Positions 30,044 through 38,714 are shown, counted from the first letter of the stretch. The stretch: 64,000 nt of DNA from Phaeobacter sp. J2-8 (GCF_022867865.1 NZ_JALIEC010000012.1:1-64000), one strand, 5' to 3'. Program-made: numbers and translations. Notes: generated by a model not told the origin, from the sequence alone.

Positions 30044-30365
30044 ATGCAGATTACGTTTTCCCCGATGCGCAGCGACGCGCGGCTTGTTCTCAGCCGGGTC
30101 GGCGATGTGTTGACTCTCAATGGCGAGGCGTTTGATTTCTCGCAGCTCCCCGAGGGTGCGACCCTGCCCCGCGCGGCTGTGGCCAGTGATTGGCTGGGGT
30201 CGGATGTGACACGACGGGCGGGCAAGCTGTGTCTGACTTCTGATTTTGCCCCATGGGCCGGATGCCCCGCCTGATGTGCTTTTCCCCGATCCGATCGAAC
30301 TGCAGAGCGATGGGCCGGTGGATTTGCCTGAAGCGCCTGACAAGCTTGTGAAGGATGCACAATGA
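30044..30365 (+). CDS. Small protein of the DUF2793 cassette (one-base frameshift)
   Basis: This second cassette gene has an excellent AAGGAG before the ATG. It encodes about 106 residues after repair: MQITFSPMRSDARLVLSRVG, a beta-rich body, then LTLILPHGPDAPPDVLFPDP and KLVKDAQ. The frames meet at TT 30238-30239. Removing one T restores the join and moves the stop to 30365, where it overlaps the next start as ATGA; that coupling supports the repair. I do not know a named family, but such proteins often follow DUF2793 genes in Rhodobacteraceae prophages. A tail-assembly accessory role is inferred from context only. Confidence 0.65.
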
Positions 30366-30730
30366 GCAACATTGATTTCTCTCGTCTTGTGACAGCACAG
30401 GACACCGCAGCACAGATTGCCGCAGCACATGCCACGTCTGTCAAGGCCGAGTGCAAACGGCGCATTCTGGCGCAGTTTCCCTTTGAGGCGCAGCACAACA
30501 TTGCCCAAGCGGTAAACATCTATACCGCCGCACTGGTGCAGGGAGGCACACAGGTTGAGGCCGAGGCGCTTTCGGGTCTGTGCCAAGAGGACATGGCGCT
30601 TTTTGCCGCCGGGCGGCGATGGATTGCTGCAATGCAAGCCACGTGCCGTGCGCGGATCGCGGAGATGCAGGACAGCGCCGCATGGCCGACCTTTCCCGAG
30701 GGTTTGGCAGAGCTGGTTTCGAGGTCGTAA
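30362..30730 (+). CDS. Third protein of the DUF2793 cassette, unknown function
   Basis: This 122-residue, largely helical protein (IDFSRLVTAQDTAAQIAAAH, CQEDMALFAAGRRWIAAMQA) starts within the previous stop (ATGA). The opening, with a short segment followed by an AECKRRI helix, resembles small phage tail-fibre assembly proteins, but the match is loose. No signal peptide or membrane helix is seen. It ends the cassette; an inverted repeat lies 47 bases downstream. Confidence 0.6.
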   Translation: MSNIDFSRLVTAQDTAAQIAAAHATSVKAECKRRILAQFPFEAQHNIAQAVNIYTAALVQGGTQVEAEALSGLCQEDMALFAAGRRWIAAMQATCRARIAEMQDSAAWPTFPEGLAELVSRS

Positions 30731-30776
30731 AACAGCACCAGAAGCGAGATCGCACCGTGTCTATCCGGGCGCTGGA

Positions 30777-30825
30777 AAACATCAGCTCCCCCCGGCCTTT
30801 GTTTCTCCGGGGGGAGCTGATGTTT
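30777..30825. terminator. Perfect 19-bp inverted repeat after the DUF2793 cassette
   Basis: The arms 30777-30795 and 30807-30825 (AAACATCAGCTCCCCCCGG and its complement) pair perfectly over 19 bp around an 11-base loop. The outer T/A bases could give short U-runs in either direction, so it may end transcription of the cassette and of the convergent sulfotransferase gene. There is no long T-tract, and a protein-binding palindrome or a mobile-element scar is also possible. Confidence 0.55.
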
Positions 30826-30936
30826 AGTGGCTGACCTGAATGAAATCGAAGGCACAGGCTTGGCGCGGCCTCTTGCAGCTCACCAGGGGGGCATCCACGC
30901 CCCCCTCTGCATGGGGGGCAGCATTAAACCATGGGA

Positions 30937-31824
30937 TCACACACCTGAGTTCGCCGGATAGTGTCTGGCTTCAGTTTGCAAGGCACGTACTGCATCACGC
31001 AAATCTGACGGGAAAATCGACAAATCCTGTGGCTTGCTGCGTCCGATGCTGGATGGGGCAATCAGTCCATCTGGAATAGCGGTGTCAGCAGGTCGGCCCA
31101 AAAACCGTTGCAAGCGGGGCCAGTGCACATCTGGGTGCGCACAAAAATCATCGTAATCGACGACGATGAAACGACCATGCATGTGACTGCGGCCATACTC
31201 AAGCGCGCGTCGGTTCGCAGCGACCCAATAGCGCAATTGATGAAGCGGGACGGAATCGCCAGATGTCGGGCTCAAACCGTAGTGATGTGCCCAATGGTCA
31301 GCCTGCCAAGTGTTCCCGCTAAACGCCATGTCGAACCCGTTGCGCATCACATGAATATAGCGCAACCCATCAATATTCTGGTTCAGTTGGGGCAGGAACA
31401 AATGGGTGTTCGGTTCTTTCCATCCCCAGGGTTGGCCTTGCCCACCGGGCTGCTCGCCAGCGGCCATCAGGCGGGTGACATCCGGCGACCGCGCACCGCA
31501 ATTCCATGGTCCACCGGGAGGGAGATCGGCAGCCAATTGATCCAGCAACGCCAATTCCTGACCGCTCAGATTTCCTGCCAGTCCCCTGGTCATCGCCCGC
31601 TGGAACAAATCGACCGATATCGCGATATCGGTCGGATCCGGTACGCTCTGCGCCCAGATTGCGCGTTTGAACAGCACGGTAAACCACAGATTGTCCAAAG
31701 CGCGGTTCACATCTGGGCCAATGCTCAGGCCCGCGTGCCGCAAACTGGCGGCAAACACCCGCGTTCCACTGCCGCCCAGGCCACCAATGGCAACGGGAGG
31801 GATGATCAAAGAGGGGTCGCTCAT
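30937..31824 (-). CDS. Sulfotransferase family protein
   Basis: This 295-residue protein has a PAPS-binding 5' phosphosulfate loop near the N-terminus (AIGGLGGSGTRVFAASLRHAG) and a 3' phosphate motif around residue 160 (YIHVMRNGFDMAFSGNT). It ends with the DYDDFCAHPDVHWPRLQRFL segment common in bacterial sulfotransferases. It is likely cytoplasmic and likely sulfates a carbohydrate, given the polysaccharide genes nearby; the acceptor is not readable. The ATG at 31824 has no strong ribosome-binding site. It stands alone next to a transposase remnant. Confidence 0.78.
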   Translation of the reverse strand: MSDPSLIIPPVAIGGLGGSGTRVFAASLRHAGLSIGPDVNRALDNLWFTVLFKRAIWAQSVPDPTDIAISVDLFQRAMTRGLAGNLSGQELALLDQLAADLPPGGPWNCGARSPDVTRLMAAGEQPGGQGQPWGWKEPNTHLFLPQLNQNIDGLRYIHVMRNGFDMAFSGNTWQADHWAHHYGLSPTSGDSVPLHQLRYWVAANRRALEYGRSHMHGRFIVVDYDDFCAHPDVHWPRLQRFLGRPADTAIPDGLIAPSSIGRSKPQDLSIFPSDLRDAVRALQTEARHYPANSGV

Positions 31825-31955
31825 AGTTGGTTCGGGGATGCGTATTGTTTCATTTGGGCCTCATAAGATCGTTCCATGGGGTATCTCGATGAATATCGGT
31901 TACACCATAGTTCAAACGCTTGTCGTGGAACTGGCCCCTGGTTTCAAGACTTCGG

Positions 31956-32627
31956 TCACCGGTCGATCCCAGTCACGTCATCTTTCTCAAATAGACGGAT
32001 ACTGCCGAAGCAGGCCACAGTGCCAATTCCGGGCTTCAGCTTGCGCCACTCGCCAAATTCAAAGCCGCAGTCAAAGGTGATCGAGCGGCGGACGTCGGCG
32101 GGCAGCGGCGCGAGGCCCTCAATCAGGGATTCCATGATCGGTTTCGATTGGCGGTCCTCGTTTCGCATCACCACCGTGTAGCGGCTGACGCGCTCGACCA
32201 GGGAGGTGACGTTGATCTTGCCGTTTTCCTTGCGGAACATCATCAGGTCACATTCCCAATGGCCAAACTCGGAGACCGCCTCGGGCCTGTGCGACAGGCT
32301 CTGATTGTCGAAGATATGGGTGCGATGGTGCTCGGCCAGCATCTCTGCGGCCAAGGTCGGCCCGAAGTCCGGGTAGCTTTCTTTGATCACAGACAACGCG
32401 TAGTCGCGCTTGGCATGATGGATGCGGTTGTTCGGAGGTTTGCCGCGCGCCTTGTGCCGGATCGCTGATGCACCGTCCTGGCGATAGCGCTTCAAAAGCC
32501 GGAAAACCTGTCGACGCGTCAGAGCCAACATATGCGCCGCATTATCGACTGTCAGTCGTCCGTCATCGACCTGCGCCAGTATTTCCACACGGTTCAACTC
32601 GCGCTCGCTCATAACCACCCATCCCAT
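31956..32627 (-). pseudogene. Chimeric transposase remnant: ISNCY-type N-terminus joined to an IS30-type fragment
   Basis: Residues 1-100 match the helix-turn-helix part of ISNCY-type transposases (VEILAQVDDGRLTVDNAAHM, RQVFRLLKRYRQDGASAIRH). From about residue 105 the sequence becomes the catalytic core of an IS30-type transposase (DNQSLSHRPEAVSEFGHWEC, INVTSLVERVSRYTVVMRNE). The second catalytic region reads TFDCGFEF where IS30 proteins usually have TFDRGTEF. The C-terminal part with the catalytic Glu is absent, and the last 18 residues are unrelated. The open frame is thus a fusion of two broken elements and should be inactive. Confidence 0.75.
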
Positions 32628-32982
32628 GTCCGCTCATCCTCAATGATTTTTGAGGCCAGAGTGACATTGCTGAATTGCTCACGGGTGACATTCTAGCTTT
32701 GCAGATGTGGGACACTTTAACTTTGCGGGTACAACCGTGGCGCTCATAATCAGTCTTATGTAATAAATTGATGTTCTATTTGCACAGATCCCCAATTGCT
32801 GCCTCCGCAAAACAGGTTTCGAATGCTTGCTCGGTCTTGCCCAGCCGCGAGTGTTGATGAGGCCGCGCCTGAAAGGCTTTTGCTACCCGCGTAAGATTAT
32901 CGCCGCGCGGTCCGGGCGTGCCATCGCTTGACCTTGAGCATGGCGAATATGGACCTGGGCCACTGACCGCAGATCAAAGGGA
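32628..32982. other. Gap between transposase remnant and repA, with three 24-bp-spaced repeats
   Basis: Imperfect copies of GTGACATTCTAGCTTTGC start at 32661, 32685 and 32709, exactly 24 bases apart. They lie just upstream of the ISNCY-type reading frame and probably are the repeated transposase-binding end of that element. The remaining ~250 bases show no gene or clear signal. Confidence 0.5.
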
Positions 32983-34002
32983 TTATCCTGCCGCCCCCTG
33001 CCTGCGCACCCATCCCAGAAATGCCTTGTCCGGCGCGCTCAGCCGTTTGCGGCCGCTGTCGGCCCAGAAACCGCGCCATTCAGCCTCGAGCGCATAGACA
33101 TCCGCCCCCGGCATCAGATCGCGCGCCGCCTCCAGCGCCTCGGGGCTCAGCACCGGCGCACCGGGCGCGTCGCGATCCACCACCTGGCCGCGACGGGTGA
33201 ACAGGATCAGATCGCCGCTCTCTTCGCCGATGTCATAATCCGGCAGATGTCCCGCTTGTATCATCTTGCGCAGAGCGGCCCGAAACACCCGCACCGGCGC
33301 GGCCGATCCGGATTTCTTGTGCAGCACTTTCACGCTGACCCGCCATTCCGGCTGGCGGCCACAATGTTTGCGCGCCAATTCATAGATCCGCCGTTCCAGC
33401 GGTTTGCGCAGACGGAAATAATCCCGGCTGAGCGTCAGCACCGATTTCGCCAGCACCGCGCGATAAAGCCAATCCGACAGCACCACCGACACCGACATCA
33501 TCCGCCCGCCCCGGCTTCGGCGTTTGATTTCCCAGGATTCGATCAACCCGAAACCGGTGGTGGTCTCTTCACCGCCGGTGGTCATATTGGTGGTGATGCG
33601 CGTGCCGGCCAGCCGCTCAAACGCCTCACGCAAACGGGCATAGGCATCGCCGGATGTGTCGCGATTTGTCGCCACCAGAAGATCATGCGCCTTCAGCGTC
33701 AGACGCCGCGAAATCTCGCGTCCTGCATTCAGCGCCGCCACCAGCTGGCTGATGCAATAGATCAGAATATCCTTGTCGTGGATTGTCGCCCGCCCCCGCA
33801 CGCTGGGGGTCACCTCAACCGAGGTGCCGTTGTGATCATATTGCAAAATGCGCCGGTCCGGCCGGGTCGACAGCGAAAAGATCGGATGCTCCATCGACCC
33901 CAGATCATCCTTGGGCGAGGCCGCAAAAATATCGCAGACAAAGAAGTCCGCGGTTGGATGGCGATCGGGAACCAGCCCCCCTGCCTCAGCTGTCACTGCC
34001 AT
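32983..34002 (-). CDS. repA: Plasmid replication initiator RepA (RPA family)
   Basis: This is the replication initiator of the alphaproteobacterial RepA plasmid class (RPA domain, Replication initiator protein A). Signatures include the N-terminal DRHPTADFFVCDIF, then MEHPIFSLSTRPD, TIHDKDILIYCISQLVAALN and the winged-helix segment LSRDYFRLRKPLERRIYELA. From ATG 34002 it has 339 residues, normal for the family. The frame is open to a TTG at 34152, but the DnaA box and part of the origin lie within that extension, so the downstream ATG is preferred. It is divergent from parA, with the origin region between. Confidence 0.88.
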   Translation of the reverse strand: MAVTAEAGGLVPDRHPTADFFVCDIFAASPKDDLGSMEHPIFSLSTRPDRRILQYDHNGTSVEVTPSVRGRATIHDKDILIYCISQLVAALNAGREISRRLTLKAHDLLVATNRDTSGDAYARLREAFERLAGTRITTNMTTGGEETTTGFGLIESWEIKRRSRGGRMMSVSVVLSDWLYRAVLAKSVLTLSRDYFRLRKPLERRIYELARKHCGRQPEWRVSVKVLHKKSGSAAPVRVFRAALRKMIQAGHLPDYDIGEESGDLILFTRRGQVVDRDAPGAPVLSPEALEAARDLMPGADVYALEAEWRGFWADSGRKRLSAPDKAFLGWVRRQGAAG

Positions 34003-34102
34003 GTCGATACTGCCCGTCGATACTGCCTGCCCTGTCCCCGATATTTTATGGCCCACTTGGTGGATCCGATTCTTCGGGGTTTCAGTGACACCCAGCCTAA
34101 AG

Positions 34103-34111
34103 TTATCCACA
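34103..34111 (+). other. DnaA box in the plasmid origin
   Basis: TTATCCACA is a perfect match to the consensus DnaA-binding site. It lies upstream of repA, 50 bases from the iterons, as expected of an origin that needs host DnaA. Confidence 0.7.
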
Positions 34112-34160
34112 GCCCCCGTCCAGCACCCTCCTTTCGAAACCCGGCCATTCAACGGCGGAT

Positions 34161-34211
34161 CAGAGTCACCCTGTCGTGGGATCAGAGTCGCCTTTGCGGT
34201 GTTTCAGAGTC
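34161..34211 (+). repeat. Iterons: three direct repeats spaced 22 bp
   Basis: CAGAGTC occurs at 34161, 34183 and 34205, exactly 22 bases apart (two helical turns). The surrounding repeat reads roughly GATCAGAGTCACCCTGtCGTGG. A weaker fourth copy (TTTCAGTGACACCCAGCC) starts at about 34080. Regular 22-bp spacing beside repA is characteristic of iterons bound by the initiator. They may also set copy number and autoregulate repA. Confidence 0.72.
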
Positions 34212-34454
34212 ACCCTGCCCGCCAGAAAGCGCAAAAAACCAAACAAGATCAGCGGATTAAAAAAACGAAATCCCGCCGTAACAATAAAACTAACATAGAT
34301 TTAACAAATAAATTTTGCCAAACCGCACAAAACCAAGCATTTTGACCCCGTCCAACCCCCTTGATTGCATAGAAAAAACAGCCCATGTGGCGCATTTGCT
34401 TCCATGTGCGCCGTTTTGTGATATTATGCTGAAAAAAGCGAACATGGGGCCAAG

Positions 34455-35873
34455 ATGCGTGCAGATAAACCCGAGGGGCTCCCGCCCTATTTCAACATAG
34501 ATCCCGATCAGGCGCAGCATTCCCTGGGCGATCCTGCCACCACTGCGGGCTTTGGCGCATTGGCCCGGGCCTGTGATGCAGGCCGGTCTGATCTGGCCAG
34601 TCGGGGGCTCGAGGAAAACGGCGCGCGCTCCTTGCGTCTGTTTTCGACCTGGGAAATCACCCGCTATTTGATCCCGGTCGCTCAGGGCCATTTTCGCCGG
34701 GTGCTGAAGCAAAACCCCGATCTGCCACAGGGGCGCAGTGAAACGGCAGGCGGCGCAAAATGGTTCAGCCTGGACGAGGTGCTGCGCCTGCGCGCCTTCT
34801 TTGGCCGCGAAGGGTCGAAGGCCAAAAATTATCTGCCCTATCGCCCCAAGGGCCAACCGGCCAAAATGGTGGCGGTTGCCAATTTCAAAGGCGGGGTAGG
34901 CAAGACCAGCACCGCCGCGCATCTGGCAATGTCCGCCGCGCTTGATGGCTACAAGGTGCTGGTGGTCGATCTGGATTCCCAAGGCTCGATGACCTCGATC
35001 TTTGGTGGCAAGGTCGAAGACGAATGGCAGACCGTCTTTCCGCTGATGGCGCGCCATTACGCCACGCAGCTGCGCAGCGACAACCAGCGCCGTCTTGACC
35101 GGGGTGAGGCCCCGACGCCGCTGGATGACACGCTGAGCAATGCACTCGACCTCAAGGCGGCGGATCTGATCCAATCCACCCATTGGCCGAACATTGATCT
35201 GATCGGCGCGCAGCTGAACCTCTATTGGGCCGAGTTCCAGATCCCGGTCTGGCGGATGGCGGCACGTGGCTGGAAGCTTTGGGATGCGCTGACCGACAGC
35301 TTTGAGGCGGATGGCGTGCTTGACCAATATGACGTGATCTTCCTCGATACGCCCCCCGCGCTTGGCTATCTGACCATCAACGGTCTGGCGGCGGCGGATA
35401 TCCTTTTGGTGCCGCTTGGGGCGTCGTTTCTGGAATTCGATTCCACGGGCCGGTTCTTTGACATGTTGCATTCCACCTTTGGCTCGATCGAAGACGCCGA
35501 GAACATGGCCGCCCGCGCCCTGGGGCGTGATGAGCTGGCGTTTGAATGGGATGCGGTGCGGGCGGTGGTGACGCGGTATGATGGCGCGCAACAGGGCGAG
35601 CTGGCAGCCCTGATGCAAAGCTACCTCGGGCAGACCCTGTCGCCGCACCGTCAGGATTTCACCGCATTGATCGGTCAGGTCGGCGAACAGGTGCAGGGCA
35701 TCTACGAAGCTGATTACCGCGATTTCAACCGCGAGACCTATGTGCGGGGGCGCGAAACATTCGATGCCACCTATGCGGCGTTCAAACAGCTTCTGGTCGG
35801 GGCCTGGCGGCGCGATGAACTGGCCGCCGCCGCAGAAGCGGGGGACACCGCGCCACAAACGGCCGTGTCATGA
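34455..35873 (+). CDS. parA: Plasmid partition ATPase ParA
   Basis: ParA is the Walker-type ATPase that moves plasmid copies apart. The 472-residue protein is of the long class: an N-terminal DNA-binding region (about 1-130, with RLFSTWEITRYLIPVAQGHF) that usually autorepresses the operon, then the deviant Walker A FKGGVGKTSTAAHLAMSA, the A' motif VVDLDSQGSMTSIF and Walker B VIFLDTPPALGYLTING. It is followed after 76 bases by parB. The large size and N-terminal domain fit RepA- and RepABC-type roseobacter plasmids. Confidence 0.92.
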   Translation: MRADKPEGLPPYFNIDPDQAQHSLGDPATTAGFGALARACDAGRSDLASRGLEENGARSLRLFSTWEITRYLIPVAQGHFRRVLKQNPDLPQGRSETAGGAKWFSLDEVLRLRAFFGREGSKAKNYLPYRPKGQPAKMVAVANFKGGVGKTSTAAHLAMSAALDGYKVLVVDLDSQGSMTSIFGGKVEDEWQTVFPLMARHYATQLRSDNQRRLDRGEAPTPLDDTLSNALDLKAADLIQSTHWPNIDLIGAQLNLYWAEFQIPVWRMAARGWKLWDALTDSFEADGVLDQYDVIFLDTPPALGYLTINGLAAADILLVPLGASFLEFDSTGRFFDMLHSTFGSIEDAENMAARALGRDELAFEWDAVRAVVTRYDGAQQGELAALMQSYLGQTLSPHRQDFTALIGQVGEQVQGIYEADYRDFNRETYVRGRETFDATYAAFKQLLVGAWRRDELAAAAEAGDTAPQTAVS

Positions 35874-35949
35874 GGACCGTGCGCCGTTTCCCCCTGTCTG
35901 GTCATCCCGGACCCAGCAGCCCCCCTGCCCCCAGCCAAAGGAGAGCCCC

Positions 35950-36993
35950 ATGGCCAAGCGCAAACGGCTGACCCCCGCCAACCCGGATTTCTTGCGGCCT
36001 GACGGATCGGGGGCCGCGCCGGAAAGCACATCGGCGATATCCGCACCGCGCACCCGCGCGCCCATTGCCGATGTCGCCGCCGACAGTTCGGCCAGTGCGG
36101 CACTCGAAGAGATTGCCGGCGAAATGAACCGCGCCCGTGAAAGCGGACGTTTGATCAGCCGTGTCGCGCTGGAACAGATCGACCTCAATTATCTGGTGCG
36201 TGACCGGGTTGCGGTGAACGATGAGGACATGAATGCGCTTGTTGCCTCGATCCGGGATCGTGGCCAGCAAACCCCGATCGAAGTGGTGGTGATCGGCGCG
36301 GGGCGTTACGGGCTGATCTCGGGCTGGCGGCGTTGTCAGGCGATCGCACGGCTGCGCGAGGCGGGTGAAGGCGACGGCACGGTTCTGACCCTGCAACGCC
36401 CGCCCGAAAAAGCGCCCGATGCCTATCGCGCGATGGTCGAGGAAAACGAGATCCGCGCCGATCTGAGCTATTTTGAGCGCGCCCGCATTGTGGTGGTTTC
36501 GGTCGAACAGCGGGTGTTTGATACCCACAAGAAAGCCCTGCAAACGCTGTTCGCGGCCGCATCACGGTCGAAACGGTCCAAGATCGGCAGCTTTATCCCG
36601 GTGGTGCAGCATCTGGGCACATATCTGCAATTCCCCCAGGCGATTGGCGAACGGCTGGGTCTGCGCCTGAGCCGTCCCCTGGAGCAAGGGCACGAGGGGA
36701 CGTTGATCAAAGAGCTGGACGCGCATGATTTTGCCACATCCGAGGACGAGCTGGCCTGTCTGACCCGCTGGGTGGCGGGGGTTGAACGCGATGAAAAACG
36801 CGCAAGCGAGCCGCGGAAACCACAGGTGAAATCACCGCAGCCTGCCCCGGACGAAAGCTTTCCGCGCCCTGCCCTGCGCGCATGCTATCATCCCGGTGAC
36901 AACCGGCTGGAATTAAGCGGTGCGGGGCTGACACCGGAGTTGCGCAGCGCGCTGATCGACTGGCTGGCAGAGCAAGAGACCGGCACGGCCTGA
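35950..36993 (+). CDS. parB: Plasmid partition protein ParB
   Basis: ParB binds the centromere-like parS sites and activates ParA. From ATG 35950 (AAAGGAG upstream) it has 347 residues. The ParB/nuclease domain shows ISRVALEQIDLNYLVRDRVA, QQTPIEVVVIG and the hallmark GLISGWRRCQAIARLR; ENEIRADLSYFERARIV follows, then a helix-turn-helix and a C-terminal dimer domain. The open frame to 35740 overlaps parA in another frame and is not needed. A parS-like palindrome lies six bases after its stop and a second one 1.5 kb further. Confidence 0.9.
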   Translation: MAKRKRLTPANPDFLRPDGSGAAPESTSAISAPRTRAPIADVAADSSASAALEEIAGEMNRARESGRLISRVALEQIDLNYLVRDRVAVNDEDMNALVASIRDRGQQTPIEVVVIGAGRYGLISGWRRCQAIARLREAGEGDGTVLTLQRPPEKAPDAYRAMVEENEIRADLSYFERARIVVVSVEQRVFDTHKKALQTLFAAASRSKRSKIGSFIPVVQHLGTYLQFPQAIGERLGLRLSRPLEQGHEGTLIKELDAHDFATSEDELACLTRWVAGVERDEKRASEPRKPQVKSPQPAPDESFPRPALRACYHPGDNRLELSGAGLTPELRSALIDWLAEQETGTA

Positions 36994-36999
36994 GGTGGC

Positions 37000-37023
37000 A
37001 AATGTTTCGCGCGCGAAACATTT
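37000..37023. promoter_or_regulatory. parS: parS-like palindrome 1
   Basis: A perfect 24-bp palindrome with core TGTTTCGCGCGCGAAACA lies just behind parB. The half-sites TGTTTC and GAAACA are those of the general parS consensus, with a GC-only six-base centre in place of ACGT. Identity of the core with the second site makes this the likely ParB target. Confidence 0.8.
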
Positions 37024-37113
37024 TGCAGCTTCGGTGGCATCGATACGATTGATGTTCTAAAGCATTCGCAACAGCCCCGACGGGCGTACCGGCGATGCAA
37101 AGGACGACAACAG

Positions 37114-38520
37114 ATGGCACCAAAATTCGGAACAAGCGGGCTGCGCGGGTTGGTCGTGGAACTGACAGACGACCTTGTTGCCAATTACACGCGGGCCTTT
37201 CTTGCGGCCTGTCCCACCGGCGGCGCGCTTTATCTGGGGCAGGATCTGCGCCCTTCATCCCCCGACATCACCGCCGCTGTGGCGCGCACGGCGGCGCAGA
37301 CCGGCCTGCCGGTTGTCGATTGCGGGGCGCTGCCCACGCCGGCGCTGGCGCTGGCGGCGTATAACGCAGGCGCTGCCGCGGTCATGGTGACGGGCAGCCA
37401 TATTCCGGCGGATCGCAACGGGCTGAAATTCTACACGCCGTCGGGCGAGATCTCCAAAGGTGATGAGACCGCGATCAACGCGCATCTGGGCTCTGACGGG
37501 GTCTCTGACGCCCCCTGCCCCACCCCAAAGGACGGCACCGCTGCCAGCCCGGCTTATGTGGCGCGCTATGTCTCGGCCTATGGGCCTGCGGCGCTCGCGG
37601 GGCTGCGCATCGGGGTCTATCAGCACAGTTCCGCCGCGCGCGACATCATGGTCGAAGTGATCGCCGCGCTTGGCGCGACGCCGGTTGCACTGGGGCATTC
37701 GGACATCTTCATTCCCGTCGATACCGAGGCGCTGGACCCCGACACCCAAGCCATGCTTGCGGGCTGGTGCTCTGAGCATAACCTCGATGCGGTGGTCTCG
37801 ACCGATGGCGATGCGGACCGGCCGATGGTGGCGGATGCCACGGGCCGTATCGTGCCCGGCGATGTGCTGGGGGTGCTCAGCGCGCAAAGCCTTGGCGCAA
37901 AGGTGCTGTGCACGCCGGTGTCGTCCAACAGCATGATTTCCGGCATGGCGGATTTCGCGGCGATACATTTGACCAAGATCGGCTCGCCTTATGTGATTGC
38001 CGCGATGGAGGCTGCTCTGGCGGCGGATCCGGCGGCAAAAGTGGTGGGATACGAGGCCAATGGCGGCTTTCTGCTGGGCTTTACCGCACAGGGGCCAACC
38101 GGGGCGCTCGCGCCTTTGATGACCCGTGATTGTCTGTTGCCGATCCTGGCACCGCTGGTTGCGGCGCGCAGTGCGGGCAAACCGCTGGCCGATCTGGTCG
38201 CCGCCCTGCCCCAACGCTTTACCGCCGCTGATCGCATTGTGAACACGCCGACCGAGGCGTCGCAGGCGTTGCTGGCCAGGCTCTCTGGCGATGCAGATGC
38301 GCGCGCCGCCTTCTTTGCTGACAGCGGTTCGGAAATCGCGCTGGATCAGACCGACGGGCTGCGGGTGACGCTGGCGGGCGGCGATGTGGTGCATCTGCGC
38401 CCCTCCGGCAATGCGCCGGAATTCCGCTGCTACGCCGAAGCCGCCAGCGCGGCGCGCGCCCAAGAGTTGGTGCGGGGCTATCTGGCAAAACTGCCGGCGG
38501 TATTGGGGCGGTTGGTTTAG
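37114..38520 (+). CDS. Phosphomannomutase / phosphoglucomutase family enzyme
   Basis: This alpha-D-phosphohexomutase of 468 residues probably converts mannose-6-phosphate to mannose-1-phosphate (or the glucose equivalent), feeding the ManC reaction encoded at the window end. It has the N-terminal KFGTSGLRG, the phosphoserine loop VTGSHIPADRNGLKF (TGSHIP rather than the usual SASHNP or TGSHNP), the metal-binding STDGDADRP and the sugar-binding EANGGF. AAGGA lies nine bases before the ATG. It sits exactly between the two parS-like palindromes, so it has become part of the partition region; substrate preference cannot be read from sequence. Confidence 0.85.
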   Translation: MAPKFGTSGLRGLVVELTDDLVANYTRAFLAACPTGGALYLGQDLRPSSPDITAAVARTAAQTGLPVVDCGALPTPALALAAYNAGAAAVMVTGSHIPADRNGLKFYTPSGEISKGDETAINAHLGSDGVSDAPCPTPKDGTAASPAYVARYVSAYGPAALAGLRIGVYQHSSAARDIMVEVIAALGATPVALGHSDIFIPVDTEALDPDTQAMLAGWCSEHNLDAVVSTDGDADRPMVADATGRIVPGDVLGVLSAQSLGAKVLCTPVSSNSMISGMADFAAIHLTKIGSPYVIAAMEAALAADPAAKVVGYEANGGFLLGFTAQGPTGALAPLMTRDCLLPILAPLVAARSAGKPLADLVAALPQRFTAADRIVNTPTEASQALLARLSGDADARAAFFADSGSEIALDQTDGLRVTLAGGDVVHLRPSGNAPEFRCYAEAASAARAQELVRGYLAKLPAVLGRLV

Positions 38521-38544
38521 GCCGGATCCGGCGCCGGGTCTTGC

Positions 38545-38578
38545 ATGGTAAATGTTTCGCGCGCGAAACATTTACCAT
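38545..38578. promoter_or_regulatory. parS: parS-like palindrome 2
   Basis: A perfect 34-bp palindrome with the same 18-bp core TGTTTCGCGCGCGAAACA as the site at 37000 lies 24 bases after the phosphomannomutase stop. Two identical cores within 1.6 kb of parB argue for a bipartite centromere; a terminator role for this longer copy is also possible. Confidence 0.8.
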
Positions 38579-38714
38579 CGGGACAGTGTCCTGAGATTGC
38601 CCGGTTTTCACTATCGCCCAGCTGTGCCTTGCGTCCGAGGAAGATGGGAAATAAGCCGGTAAAGCTGTGACGCCAGGGACGGTGACAGCAAGGATTGGAA
38701 GGCAGGGGATATAG

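Larger units (their letters stand above)
34003..34454. other. Putative origin of replication (oriV) between repA and parA
   Basis: This 452-base region holds the DnaA box, the iterons and an AT-rich stretch (about 34255-34340, with poly-A and TTTAACAAATAAATTTT) suited to strand opening. Just before parA, GGCGCA (34389) and TGCGCC (34407) form a small inverted repeat around 12 bases that could be an operator for parA autoregulation; this last point is weak. Confidence 0.65.

Noticed and set aside
28882-30730. Prophage
   Set aside because: Only tail-like genes are present; no integrase, terminase, capsid, portal or attachment site was seen nearby.
34290-35858. 522-residue open frame on the minus strand opposite parA
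   Set aside because: parA has clear ATPase motifs on the other strand; this frame has no domain and is a codon-bias shadow.
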